Shown here: piece after piece, positions 35,085-44,269 of the stretch
Layout: every line of letters begins with the position of its first letter
How positions within the stretch are numbered: the first letter of the stretch is position 1
Assembly: GCA_945893365.1 (NCBI GenBank)
Contig: CAMDED010000003.1
Coordinates: forward strand, 62,001-126,000
Direction of reading: 5' to 3'
From: Candidatus Sulfopaludibacter sp. SbA3
GTDB taxonomy: Bacteria; Acidobacteriota; Terriglobia; Bryobacterales; Bryobacteraceae
Length of the DNA: 64,000 nt
Translations under genes and position numbers: made by a program
The notes under the pieces: model-generated
The model's input: only the letters and a program-made list of their open reading frames with translations
Databases searched by the model: none
Told to the model about the DNA's origin: nothing

Positions 35085-35602
35085 CGTTGATCGGCGGGGG
35101 TTCGCGCAGCGGCAAGAGCCGTTTTGCGCTCGACTATGCGGAGCGCCGGTTTACGCGGCCCGCCTTCGTCGCGACCGCGCAGGCGTTGGACGGCGAGATG
35201 CGTGCGCGAATCGCGAAGCACCAGGCCGAACGGGGTGCGCGCTGGTCTACGATCGAAGAGCCGCTTGCGATCGGCGCGGTCATGCGCGAGAATGCCGGGC
35301 GCTTCGATGGCTTCGTCGTGGACTGTCTGACGCTGTGGTTGAGCAACGTCTTGTTAGCGGAGCCGGAGGTTCCGGCGGCCGCCTGCGACAGCGCCGGTGA
35401 AAGAATGCTCGACGAGTTGGTTTCCGGTCCGCCTTGTGTGCTGGTGACGAACGAAGTAGGCTGCGGCGTTGTGCCGGAAAACGCACTGGCGCGGCGCTTC
35501 CGGGATCTGGCGGGAACGTTGAATCAACGCACCGCCGCGGTGGCCGAAGAGGTCTACTGGATGGCCTTCGGCATCCCAATGACGGTTAAGGCGCGAAAGT
35601 GA
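35075..35602 (+). CDS. cobU: Adenosylcobinamide kinase / GTP guanylyltransferase
   Basis: A 175-residue bifunctional enzyme that phosphorylates adenosylcobinamide and then guanylylates it to AdoCbi-GDP. LIGGGSRSGKSRFALDYAE is the P-loop. FVATAQALDGEMRARIAKHQAER carries the conserved basic residues and the active-site histidine; GFVVDCLTLWLSN and LVTNEVGCGVVPENALARRFRD follow as in CobU. The GTG start lies within the end of btuC and its end overlaps cobS by 4 bp. Confidence 0.94.
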   Translation: MVVALIGGGSRSGKSRFALDYAERRFTRPAFVATAQALDGEMRARIAKHQAERGARWSTIEEPLAIGAVMRENAGRFDGFVVDCLTLWLSNVLLAEPEVPAAACDSAGERMLDELVSGPPCVLVTNEVGCGVVPENALARRFRDLAGTLNQRTAAVAEEVYWMAFGIPMTVKARK

Positions 35603-36264
35603 ACTCGTTTCTCGCGGCGCTGCAACTGCTGACCACTTTGCCGTCGGGACGGCCGCGAGTTTCGCGGAATGCCGCCGCGTGGTTTCCCGCCGTGGGCGCG
35701 CTCATCGGCGGCTTGACGGTGGCCGCGCATGAGGTTCTGTTTTTCATGGGCCGCCCCCTTGAAGCGGCGTTGATCCTGCTGATGTGGGTGTGCGTCACCG
35801 GCGCGCTGCACGAGGACGGCCTTGCGGATACGTTCGATGCGTTCGGCGGCGGACGCACGCGCGAGGACATCCTGCGCATCCTGAAGGACAGCCGCATCGG
35901 CACGTTCGGCGCGCTGGCGCTGGTACTTTCCGTGCTCATTCGATGGAATTCGCTGATTCTGATTCCGGGCGGGCGAATGGCGGCGGTGCTGGTTGCGAGC
36001 CAGATTGTTCCACGCGCCGGAATGGTTGTGCTCGCGCGGATGGCGGGCAGTGCGGCCGCGGGCGGCATGGGCGGCGCGTTTGCGCAATCGGTCACACGAT
36101 GGCACATGGCGATCGCGCTCGTGTTTGCCGCCCCGATGCTGCCGCTGCTCGCGTGTTTCTCGTGGTACTTCAAGCGCCGCATCGGCGGCGTCACCGGCGA
36201 CTGCCTTGGGGCGGCGAACCAACTTCAGGAGATCGTGATACTGTTGGCTGGGGTCTTGTTGTGA
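35599..36264 (+). CDS. cobS: Adenosylcobinamide-GDP ribazoletransferase
   Basis: A 221-residue membrane enzyme joining AdoCbi-GDP to alpha-ribazole (or its phosphate). LAALQLLTTLP at the N-terminus, AAWFPAVGALIGG, GALHEDGLADTFDAFGGGRT (metal-binding Asp/Glu cluster) and ILKDSRIGTFGALAL are diagnostic. The C-terminus GVTGDCLGAANQLQE is also conserved. Hydrophobic helices fill the rest. The GTG start overlaps the cobU stop, and its TGA overlaps the ATG of cobC. Confidence 0.94.
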   Translation: MNSFLAALQLLTTLPSGRPRVSRNAAAWFPAVGALIGGLTVAAHEVLFFMGRPLEAALILLMWVCVTGALHEDGLADTFDAFGGGRTREDILRILKDSRIGTFGALALVLSVLIRWNSLILIPGGRMAAVLVASQIVPRAGMVVLARMAGSAAAGGMGGAFAQSVTRWHMAIALVFAAPMLPLLACFSWYFKRRIGGVTGDCLGAANQLQEIVILLAGVLL

Positions 36265-36806
36265 TGCGGACCGTTTTTCTGGTTCGTCACGGGCATTGCG
36301 AAGGGAGCGGCACGCTGCTTGGACAGCGGGACGTTCCGCTGACGGAGGCTGGCGCCGCTCAGGCGGACGCGCTTGCGGCGTTTTTGGCGGCGCGGTTGGC
36401 GCAAGCGGAGGCGGCTCAGGTGGAAGTCATCGTGTCGAGCGATCTGTTGCGCGCGGTGTCGACGGCGGAGATTCTGTCCCGCCGCACGGGTGCTCCCGTG
36501 GTATTCGATTCCCGTCTTCGCGAAATCTCCTACGGGGTGTGGGATGGTCTTACGTGGGCGGAGATTGAGGATCTCGACCCGGAGGCCGCGAAACGAAAGC
36601 TCGAGGATTGGCGCGGGTCGACACCTTCGGGTGGCGAAGCGTTCGAAAAGTTCGAGGCGCGGGTGAATGAGGCGCGCGCCTCTTTGTTGAAACGGACGGA
36701 ACGCGCAATGGCCGTGGTCGCTCACCTCGGAGTCAACGCCGTGCTGAGCGGCCGTCCGGATTTGGCGCAGGAATACGGCACGGCAATCGAGATGACGCTT
36801 CGATGA
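36264..36806 (+). CDS. cobC: Alpha-ribazole phosphatase-like histidine phosphatase
   Basis: A 180-residue phosphoglycerate-mutase-fold phosphatase. FLVRHGHCEGSG has the RHG catalytic histidine, LGQRDVPLTEAGAAQA and VIVSSDLLRAVSTAEI the second Arg, LREISYGVWDGLTWAEIE the Glu, and VVAHLGVNAVL the second His. Position between cobS and cobT supports the role of dephosphorylating alpha-ribazole 5'-phosphate or cobalamin 5'-phosphate. Sequence alone would not distinguish it from other branch members. TGATG overlap with cobS, 4-bp overlap with cobT. Confidence 0.85.
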   Translation: MRTVFLVRHGHCEGSGTLLGQRDVPLTEAGAAQADALAAFLAARLAQAEAAQVEVIVSSDLLRAVSTAEILSRRTGAPVVFDSRLREISYGVWDGLTWAEIEDLDPEAAKRKLEDWRGSTPSGGEAFEKFEARVNEARASLLKRTERAMAVVAHLGVNAVLSGRPDLAQEYGTAIEMTLR

Positions 36807-37861
36807 CACGACTCACGGCGACGATGAACGCGATTCAGCCCGCGGAGAACGCTGAGCTCGGCCGCGCGATTCGGCGCCGTACGGACAGCCTGACGAAGCC
36901 CCTCGGCAGCCTGGGGCGTCTCGAAGAAGTGATGCTCCAATATGGCATGGCGCGAGGGATGGCGAACGCGAAGATTGAGCGTAAGGCGATGTTTGTTTTA
37001 TGCGCCGATCACGGCATCGCGCGGGAAGGCGTGAGCGCGTACCCTCCGGAAGTAACCGCGCAGATGGTGTTGAATTTCATCGACGGAGGCGCGGCGATCA
37101 ACGTCTTGTGCCGCCAGCACGGGATCGAAACGCGGATCGTGGACGTTGGCGTCGACGCGGATCTGGCCGGGGAGCCGCGCCTCATTCACTGGAAGATCGC
37201 GCGCGGCACGGCGAGCTTTCTGCGCGGACCGGCGATGACGGAGGAGCAGGCCGTTCAGGCGGTTCAAGTCGGCATTGAGCTGGCGTTGGACGCCGCTCGC
37301 GAAGGCTTCGACATTCTGGGCGCGGGCGAGATGGGCATCGGCAACACTACGGCCGCGGCGGCCCTCATCGCCGCTTTCACTGGGCGCGATGCGGCGGACG
37401 TGGTGGGTCCGGGTACGGGGATCTCCGCTGAACGGCTTGCTCACAAAGAGGACGTGGTGCGGCGGGCTCTTGCGCTTCACGCGGGTTCATTCAAGACGCC
37501 GCTCGCGACCCTCGCCGCCGTCGGTGGGCTCGAAATCGGCGCGCTTGCCGGCCTCATGCTGGGCGCGGCTTCCCAGCGGCTACCGGTCGCGGTGGATGGC
37601 GTGATCTCCTCGGCGGCCGCTCTGGTTGCGTTCAAGTTGTGTCCGGCGGCGCTGCCATATTTGTTCTTCTCGCATCAATCGACAGAGCCGGGTCACTCGG
37701 TTCTGCTCGAGCATCTCGGCGTGCGCCCGCTGCTGCACCTGGATTTGCATCTGGGCGAAGGCACAGGCGCGGCGGTTGGGATCGCCATAATTGAATCCGC
37801 CATGCGCCTGTACAACGAAATGGCGACGTTCGAATCGGCGGAGGTTTCGCGCGGCTCGTAG
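36803..37861 (+). CDS. cobT: Nicotinate-nucleotide-dimethylbenzimidazole phosphoribosyltransferase
   Basis: A 352-residue enzyme making alpha-ribazole phosphate from the lower-ligand base. RTDSLTKPLGSLGRLEEV, FVLCADHGIAREGVSAYP, LGAGEMGIGNTTAAAAL and GPGTGIS are all CobT motifs. The catalytic glutamate lies in SHQSTEPGHSVLLEHL and LHLGEGTGAAVG. Last gene of the B12 operon: a REP-like palindrome and IS debris follow directly. Confidence 0.95.
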   Translation: MTRLTATMNAIQPAENAELGRAIRRRTDSLTKPLGSLGRLEEVMLQYGMARGMANAKIERKAMFVLCADHGIAREGVSAYPPEVTAQMVLNFIDGGAAINVLCRQHGIETRIVDVGVDADLAGEPRLIHWKIARGTASFLRGPAMTEEQAVQAVQVGIELALDAAREGFDILGAGEMGIGNTTAAAALIAAFTGRDAADVVGPGTGISAERLAHKEDVVRRALALHAGSFKTPLATLAAVGGLEIGALAGLMLGAASQRLPVAVDGVISSAAALVAFKLCPAALPYLFFSHQSTEPGHSVLLEHLGVRPLLHLDLHLGEGTGAAVGIAIIESAMRLYNEMATFESAEVSRGS

Positions 37862-37878
37862 GATGCCGGATGGGCGCC

Positions 37879-37975
37879 GGTGGGGCAGGCCATCGTCGTT
37901 TGTGGCCTGCTACACGAGCGGCGGAAGGCAGGCTACGAAAGACGATCGCCCGCCCCACCGGCTGCCAATTGCCAA
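37879..37975. repeat. REP-like palindromic element, copy 2
   Basis: GGTGGGGCAGGCCATCGTCG at 37879 and GACGATCGCCCGCCCCACCG ending ~37960 form the same inverted repeat as at 3046-3126, with the inner GGCCTGC/GGCAGGC pair, and the trailing CCAATTGC is again present. It begins 18 bp after the cobT stop, where it could form a strong hairpin at the end of the cobalamin operon transcript. Confidence 0.7.
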
Positions 37976-38045
37976 CTATAATGGACCCCTTATTTTAGAC
38001 CAGGCAATAAGTTAGAATTTCGGCGGAGTCGTGAGGCAATGAGAG

Positions 38046-38290
38046 TTGATGACGACGACGCGAAACCAATATAGTCGGAAGTTCAAAGCGAAGGTGGCGG
38101 TGGAAGCGATCCGGGGAGAGCGGACCCTGAGCCAGTTGGGATCGCAGTTCCATGTACACCCGGTACAAATCGGCCAGTGGCGGAAGACGGCGACGGAACA
38201 GTTGGCGGATCTTTTCGTGGATGGGCGCAAGAGCAAGCGGTCCGGTGAGGAGGTAGAGAAGGAGGGGCTGTACGAGGAGATCGCTCGCTC
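38046..38290 (+). pseudogene. IS3-family orfA fragment
   Basis: MTTTRNQYSRKFKAKVAVEA with IRGERTLSQLGSQFHVHPVQIGQW is the helix-turn-helix of an IS3/IS911-type OrfA. The expected leucine-zipper C-terminus is lost after GLYEEIAR, where the sequence runs into the inverted orfB piece. The reading frame stays open to 38531, but the rest is not OrfA. Confidence 0.7.
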
Positions 38291-38406
38291 AGCCAACTCT
38301 TCATCCGCCGGCTCACGTAAAACGGGCGCCGCGTGTACTCTTCATCCATCATCCGCATCAGCTTCAGGTTCTCTTCGCTTTCACCCGCTGCCTGGTAGTA
38401 CAGTCC
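38290..38406 (-). pseudogene. IS3-family orfB fragment, inverted
   Basis: On the minus strand: GLYYQAAGESEENLKLMRMM, DEEYTRRPFYVSRRMKSWL, the conserved N-terminal region of IS3 OrfB (HTH_21 region just before the DDE core). It is oriented opposite to the orfA and the later orfB pieces. Confidence 0.65.
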
Positions 38407-38733
38407 CTACCGCACGGAAAGTGGAGTTCATGATTCTGGGACGCGGATCGACTTCCACCATCCGCTTCCTGTTCAGGCCCATCGAAGTGTCCTGGCATTT
38501 TGGATTCACAAAGCTGGTCTGGGCGAGTTGAATGAGGACCAGTTTTTCGGATCTCGTGCAGGAAGCCCAGGCGAGTTGATAGAACACGGCCGCCTTCTCG
38601 GCAACCCTGCCGAGGAGCGCAGCCGCGGATGGCGCCACAGGCTCGGCCGGCGCCACACCCTCTACTTCCTCGACCACCTCGTCAAAGATCCCATTGAGCA
38701 CCTGGTTGACGCGCCTTACCTCAAGGGCAGGAG

Positions 38734-38849
38734 GTAAACCGGAAGCGGGTGAGGCGGCTGATGGAGGTGATGCGGATCGAAGCGGTCTATCCCAAGCCGA
38801 AGGTAAGCCAGGCGGGGAAGGGCACAAGATCTACCCGTACCTGCTGAAG
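38734..38849 (+). pseudogene. IS3-family orfB fragment
   Basis: VNRKRVRRLMEVMRIEAVYP then KPKVSQAGKG is what normally follows the inverted orfB piece. One base is then missing (GGCACAAG for GGCCACAAG) before HKIYPYLLK in the next frame. The catalytic DDE domain that should come after is absent. Confidence 0.65.
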
Positions 38850-38851
38850 GC

Positions 38852-39073
38852 ATACGCGCGTGGGAGAAGGAGGGAGGAGAGAGTCTATGGCCGCTCATCC
38901 GCAACGTCCTCATCGTCACCGTGATTGGAGCCCTTCTCGCGATGGCTGCCACACAGCGCCAGGCGTTTCAAAACTTCGCCGCCATGGTCACGAGCATCGG
39001 GGTCGTTCTTACCGGTCTGTGTAAGGCATTTGAAATGGTCACTGGCAGGGGAGCGAACCCGGCCAAAGATTAG
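38852..39073 (+). other. Open frame with one or two hydrophobic segments, no start codon
   Basis: This frame reads LWPLIRNVLIVTVIGALLAM and later FAAMVTSIGVVLTGLCKAFE before a stop at 39073, looking like the end of a small membrane or holin-like protein. No start codon precedes the first hydrophobic segment; a GTG lies inside it. It may be a fragment fused to the IS3 debris. Function unknown. Confidence 0.25.
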
Positions 39074-39197
39074 TCCCGCCCCTTCCGCCAGGTCTGCTCG
39101 CCTCCTGAATTGGAGGCAGGACGAGAGGGCGGCTGGAACGGAAGCGCTCAATGACTGGCCGGCGCTTGCTTCTTTTTGCCGCGCCTAGCTGAGCCAA

Positions 39198-39968
39198 CTA
39201 TGGGATGCGCGGGGCGGCGTCGCCCGGCACGTCGCCCGAGAGCCAGCGGAAGGCGTTCAACAGCATCGTCTGGAACCTCGGATCGAGCCAGACTCCTTCC
39301 GGGTGTCCGAGCGCTGTGTAAAAGACGCGTCCGGAGCCGTACTGGCGGCACCAGGCGAGAGCGAAATCGCCATCGGTCCGGCGCACGTTTTCCGCGTTCA
39401 TGTCCACCGACGCCGTGTCGAGCGAAAGAAGGACGCGCACCTTCTCGCGTGAGAAGCTACGGAACTGGTAGATCTCGTCGGCGAGCGAAAACGAGGGAGG
39501 GAAGTGCGAAACCGCCGGGTGCTCGGGGTCCTCAACGCGTATCGAGACTTCCCGCGCCCAAGGGTGGCCGTCAAACACGCCGCCGATCAACTCGCCGTAT
39601 TCCGGCCAGCCGTAAAGCGTGTCCGTTGCGCTGTGGACGCCTCCGAACCCTTTGCCTGCGCGGACGAAGTCCAGCAAGTCGGCTTTCTGTGCGTCGCTGA
39701 GCGCGAGCTCGCCGCTCGTGAAGAAGAACAGAATGTCGAAACCGCGCAGTGTTTCAGCGTTGATGAGCGACACGTCTTCGGTGGAAACCACTTCGAGCGC
39801 GCCTTCGGAACGCCCCGCCATTTCTTCCAGTACCTGGCGGGACGCAGGGATGCTGTCGTGCCGGTATCCCGCTGAATGGGTCACGTAAAGCACGCGTCGG
39901 GGCGCCCCGGCCAAGGCGGCCGCGAGGAGCGCCGCTGCAAACAGGAGACGCACCATCATCACGCGCAT
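39198..39968 (-). CDS. Exported ThuA-domain protein
   Basis: About 256 residues: a signal peptide (MVRLLFAAALLAAALAG), then a ThuA/trehalose-utilisation domain of the glutamine-amidotransferase-like fold. VLYVTHSAGYRHDSIPAS, LFFFTSGELALS, GKGFGGVHSATDTLYGWPEYG with ELIGGVFDGHPW, and WCRQYGSGRVFYTALGHPEG are the family blocks. Such secreted proteins are common in Acidobacteria and Planctomycetes and thought to process sugars; the activity is unproven. The start overlaps the fabD end; 39968 is preferred because GAGG precedes it, though 39959 (TGATG with fabD) is possible. Confidence 0.82.
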   Translation of the reverse strand: MRVMMVRLLFAAALLAAALAGAPRRVLYVTHSAGYRHDSIPASRQVLEEMAGRSEGALEVVSTEDVSLINAETLRGFDILFFFTSGELALSDAQKADLLDFVRAGKGFGGVHSATDTLYGWPEYGELIGGVFDGHPWAREVSIRVEDPEHPAVSHFPPSFSLADEIYQFRSFSREKVRVLLSLDTASVDMNAENVRRTDGDFALAWCRQYGSGRVFYTALGHPEGVWLDPRFQTMLLNAFRWLSGDVPGDAAPRIP

Positions 39969-40894
39969 AGAGCCTCGATCTCGGCCGCTTCGCCGCACTT
40001 CGACGCCTTTAGCGCCGGGTCGATATTGCGCAGCAGACCCGACAGCACGGCTCCGGGGCCGACTTCAAGATACCGCTCCACACCCTGCGCCGCAAGCCAT
40101 CGCATCGATTGCATCCACAGCACCGGATTCGGAACCTGCTCGAAAAGGCCTCGGCGCGCATCGGCGCCGGCCGTGATGGGCTCGGCCGAGTAGTTGTTGA
40201 CCAGCGGGCAGCGCAGGTCGTGGAACTCCGCCGCGTCGAGGTCCGCCGAGAGCCGCGCCTGCGCCGGTTTCATGAGCGGGCAGTGAAACGGCGCGCTCAC
40301 CGGCAGCAGCACGGCGCGCTTTGCTCCGGCGGCCTTCGCCAGTTCCATCGCCCGCTTGACGGCGGCCGTGCTGCCCGCGATCACCACCTGATCGGGCGAA
40401 TTCAGATTCGCCGCCGTGACCACTTCGCCCTCTTCCGCTTCGGCCAGCGCTTCCGCCAAAACGTCCGCGAGCTTCTCTTCCGGCATCTTGAGCAGAGCGG
40501 CCATCGCGCCCACGCCGGGCGGAACCGCGTCCTGCATGTACTGGCCGCGCTTCCGAACCAGGCGCAGCGCGTCTGCAAAACGCAGACCGCCCGCCGCAAC
40601 CACGGCGGAGTACTCGCCAAGGCTGTGGCCTGCGACGAAATCGGCTTCGATCCCCTTTTCAGCAAGAACGGCCGCCGCCGCGGTCGAAACCGTGAGCAGC
40701 GCCGGCTGCGTATTCTCCGTGAGCTTGAGCTCTTCCTCCGGACCCTCGAAACAGAGCCTCGAAATGGGAAACTCGAGCGCGCGGTCGGCCTCTTCGAACA
40801 CGGCGCGGGCCGTTGCATAGGCGTCGGCGAGCGTCTTTCCCATGCCGGCGAACTGGGACCCTTGGCCGGGAAACAGGAATGCGGTCTTAGGCAT
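39959..40894 (-). CDS. fabD: Malonyl-CoA:ACP transacylase
   Basis: 311 residues, loading malonyl groups onto acyl carrier protein for fatty acid synthesis. FLFPGQGSQFAGMGK opens the fold, VAGHSLGEYSAVVAAGGL contains the nucleophilic Ser91, RGQYMQDAVPPGVGAMAALL the substrate-binding Arg, and VSAPFHCPLMKPA the catalytic His. Length and motifs are standard. Other fab genes are not in the window. It starts one base after the VWA gene ends, so it may be read from the AAA/VWA promoter. Confidence 0.95.
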   Translation of the reverse strand: MPKTAFLFPGQGSQFAGMGKTLADAYATARAVFEEADRALEFPISRLCFEGPEEELKLTENTQPALLTVSTAAAAVLAEKGIEADFVAGHSLGEYSAVVAAGGLRFADALRLVRKRGQYMQDAVPPGVGAMAALLKMPEEKLADVLAEALAEAEEGEVVTAANLNSPDQVVIAGSTAAVKRAMELAKAAGAKRAVLLPVSAPFHCPLMKPAQARLSADLDAAEFHDLRCPLVNNYSAEPITAGADARRGLFEQVPNPVLWMQSMRWLAAQGVERYLEVGPGAVLSGLLRNIDPALKASKCGEAAEIEALCA

Positions 40895-40895
40895 C

Positions 40896-42125
<1,230 letters not shown>

Positions 42126-42155
42126 TGCTTAGGCCCTGCCGCAAAATATGGTATC

Positions 42156-42206
42156 GATGGGGCCGGCCATCGTGGTTTGTGGCCTGCCACTGGATGCGGA
42201 TTGCAA
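42156..42206. repeat. REP-like element, partial third copy
   Basis: GATGGGGCCGGCCATCGTGG followed by TTTGTGGCCTGCCA resembles the left arm of the palindromes at 3046 and 37879; the trailing ATTGCAACGG matches the sequence that follows the right arm in copy 1. The right arm itself is missing. It fills most of the gap between the VWA and AAA genes. Confidence 0.55.
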
Positions 42207-42227
42207 CGGTTGTTTCATGAGAGGTCC

Positions 42228-43709
42228 TCAGTTGAATTGGCGGCGCCGCTGCTGCGGCGGCGGCTCCTCGCGCTTCTTCTCCTCGCCCACAAAGCCGCGC
42301 TCCTCGCTTCGGCTGATTCGGCGGTGGGCGTACAGACCTTCCAGAACGAACTCGGCGGCCGAAGCGCGCGCGGCGTCCGGTTCGTTCAAACCCAACCCCA
42401 GCGCCCGCACTTTCTCCATCAGGCCCTGAATCTGCATCAGCTCGCGCACCATCGAAGCGGAATCCGAATTTTCGTCGAGGCGAAGCGATCCGCCAAGGTC
42501 GAACCACTGGATGATGTTCGCGACGTTCACGCCATCGAAATAGTGGTTGTACACGCGGCCAACGGCTTGCCGGATCAATTCGCGGGCCACGGCGTCTCCG
42601 CCTTTGAGCTCGCCCTCGTATTCAAGCTCGATCTTTCCGGTGATGGAGGGCAGCGCGGCGTACACATCGAGCACGCGCGGCACGGCGGTATCCTCTCCGG
42701 ACCTCAGGGCACGCCGCTCGGCGTTCGAAACCACGTTTTCGAGCACTGAGATGGGAAGCCGCTGCGAGACTCCCGAGCGCTTGTCGACGCGTTTGTCTTC
42801 GCGCGCGAGGAACGCCAGTTGCTCGACTACTTCGCGAATGAAGTCCGGCACGCGGATCTCGAGCGTCGAGGGGCGGCTCACCCAGGCTTCCTGCTGCGTG
42901 ATCGCCAGGCCATGCGCGACATCCGAGGGATAATGCGTGCGAATTTCGCTGCCGATGCGGTCTTTGAGCGGCGTGATAATTTTTCCGCGGGCGGTGTAAT
43001 CTTCCGGATTCGCCGTAAACACCAGCAGCAGATCGAGCGGCAGCCGCACCGGGTAGCCCTTAATCTGCACGTCGCCTTCCTGCATGATGTTGAACAAGCC
43101 GACCTGAATTTTGCCGGCGAGGTCCGGCAGTTCATTGATGGCGAAGATTCCGCGATTCGCTCTCGGCAGCAGACCGTAATGGACGGTCAATTCATCCGAA
43201 ATATCCTGGCCGCGGCGCGCGGCCTTGATGGGGTCGATATCGCCGATCATGTCGGCGATGGTCACGTCGGGAGTGGCGAGCTTCTCCACGTAGCGCTGAT
43301 CCCTTGCTAGCCACGCGATGGGCGTTTCTTCTCCCTGATCGGCGATCAGGTCGCGGCAGCGCCGGCAAATCGGGGTGTAAGGGTTGTCGTGGATTTCGCA
43401 GCCGGCGACATAGGGCAGAGCTTCGTCGAGGAGGGCGGTGAGCATGCGGATGAGCCGCGTCTTGGCCTGTCCGCGCAGTCCCAGCAGAATGAAATTGTGC
43501 CGCGACAGGACGGCGTTGACTACTTGAGGGACGACGGTGTCCTCGTAGCCCACGATGCCTGGAAACAAGTCGTCGCCGCGTCCCAGAGCGCCAATGAGGT
43601 TGACGCGCAACTCGTCCTTCACGCCCCGCGGGCCGATGACGTCTTCCGAGTAGGCGCTGCGGCGCAACGCGCCCAACGTCCGAGGTAAATCCCAGGTGGC
43701 TGATCCCAT
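42228..43709 (-). CDS. MoxR/magnesium-chelatase-like AAA ATPase with altered Walker motifs
   Basis: About 493 residues. The ATPase domain begins near residue 45 ([20 protein letters not shown]). Its P-loop is GLRGQAKT (77-84), with Ala in place of the usual second Gly. Walker B reads GIFAINEL with Asn for Asp. [20 protein letters not shown] (sensor 1/arginine region) is well kept. A Cys/His cluster [15 protein letters not shown] (104-118) could bind zinc. The C-terminal ~120 residues are unusual and end in a charged Arg/Gln tail. AGGAC precedes the ATG at 43709. Likely assembles with the VWA protein downstream. Confidence 0.78.
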   Translation of the reverse strand: MGSATWDLPRTLGALRRSAYSEDVIGPRGVKDELRVNLIGALGRGDDLFPGIVGYEDTVVPQVVNAVLSRHNFILLGLRGQAKTRLIRMLTALLDEALPYVAGCEIHDNPYTPICRRCRDLIADQGEETPIAWLARDQRYVEKLATPDVTIADMIGDIDPIKAARRGQDISDELTVHYGLLPRANRGIFAINELPDLAGKIQVGLFNIMQEGDVQIKGYPVRLPLDLLLVFTANPEDYTARGKIITPLKDRIGSEIRTHYPSDVAHGLAITQQEAWVSRPSTLEIRVPDFIREVVEQLAFLAREDKRVDKRSGVSQRLPISVLENVVSNAERRALRSGEDTAVPRVLDVYAALPSITGKIELEYEGELKGGDAVARELIRQAVGRVYNHYFDGVNVANIIQWFDLGGSLRLDENSDSASMVRELMQIQGLMEKVRALGLGLNEPDAARASAAEFVLEGLYAHRRISRSEERGFVGEEKKREEPPPQQRRRQFN

Positions 43710-44113
43710 CTTTTTGTCCTGAAGCCGTCTCCTCAAGAGAAGACTTGATTGTATCGCGAATCGCCGGCCGGTCATTGTTTGGGGTTTGGGAAGGGCGGAT
43801 GTCGCAGCCTCGTTGTCTGAACTGGTGTCGGAGAATAGCGCAGTCTTATTGCGCACCTGCCTTGGGTGCCTAACGCCGCCGCCCCGAACAAACGAGTCAA
43901 ACAGGTTCGACTCCTCCCATCAACCCGAAAACCCGCTGTTGTCGATCTTGTTGCAGATGCACTACCAGAGAGGCCGAGTCGCGGACCGCGCGGGTTCCCA
44001 CGCGGGTGCTTACGACGAGCTTAATCCCAATTTGAATGGAATCCGAGAACCGCCTGCCGGCGTGCAGCGCAAAAAAACGAATGCTTTGACTTTTTGCCAT
44101 AAGCGCTTCTAGA
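43710..44113. other. 404-bp gap upstream of the AAA gene
   Basis: No gene is supported here on either strand; short open frames lack family-like sequence. It contains the promoter regions of the minus-strand AAA gene and of the accessory block that starts at 44.1 kb. An A-run (near 44070) and the drop in GC towards the right mark the beginning of the lower-GC island. Confidence 0.5.
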
Positions 44114-44254
44114 ATGAAGGGCATGAAGCGGGGACTGATCTCGGCTGTGTTGCGCGAAATGGGTCGCAAGGACGGCAGGAAGGGCGGAAAGAATGGCGGC
44201 GGGTTTCGGATGGGAGTTCTGACTGCGACCGAACCCTTCGAAACTTGCGCTTAA
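44114..44254 (+). CDS. Possible 46-aa Gly/Lys-rich basic protein
   Basis: It reads MKGMKRGLISAVLREMGRKD then GRKGGKNGGGFRMGVLT. This resembles the 'GRKGGxKGGK' start of short basic proteins common in Acidobacteria, but ends early, after ~30 matching residues, so it may be a truncated relic. It stops 15 bp before the ParB-like gene and could be a leader of that operon. No recognised function. Confidence 0.35.
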   Translation: MKGMKRGLISAVLREMGRKDGRKGGKNGGGFRMGVLTATEPFETCA

Positions 44255-44269
44255 GGCGGCCCAGGAGCG

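Larger units (their letters stand above)
38046..38849. mobile_element. Scrambled IS3-family remnant
   Basis: Pieces of a single IS3-type element are present in the wrong order and orientation: an orfA start on the plus strand, an orfB N-terminal part on the minus strand, and a later orfB part on the plus strand. About 330 bp of unrecognised sequence lies between the two orfB pieces. No terminal inverted repeats or target duplication could be made out. The element cannot be active. Confidence 0.6.
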
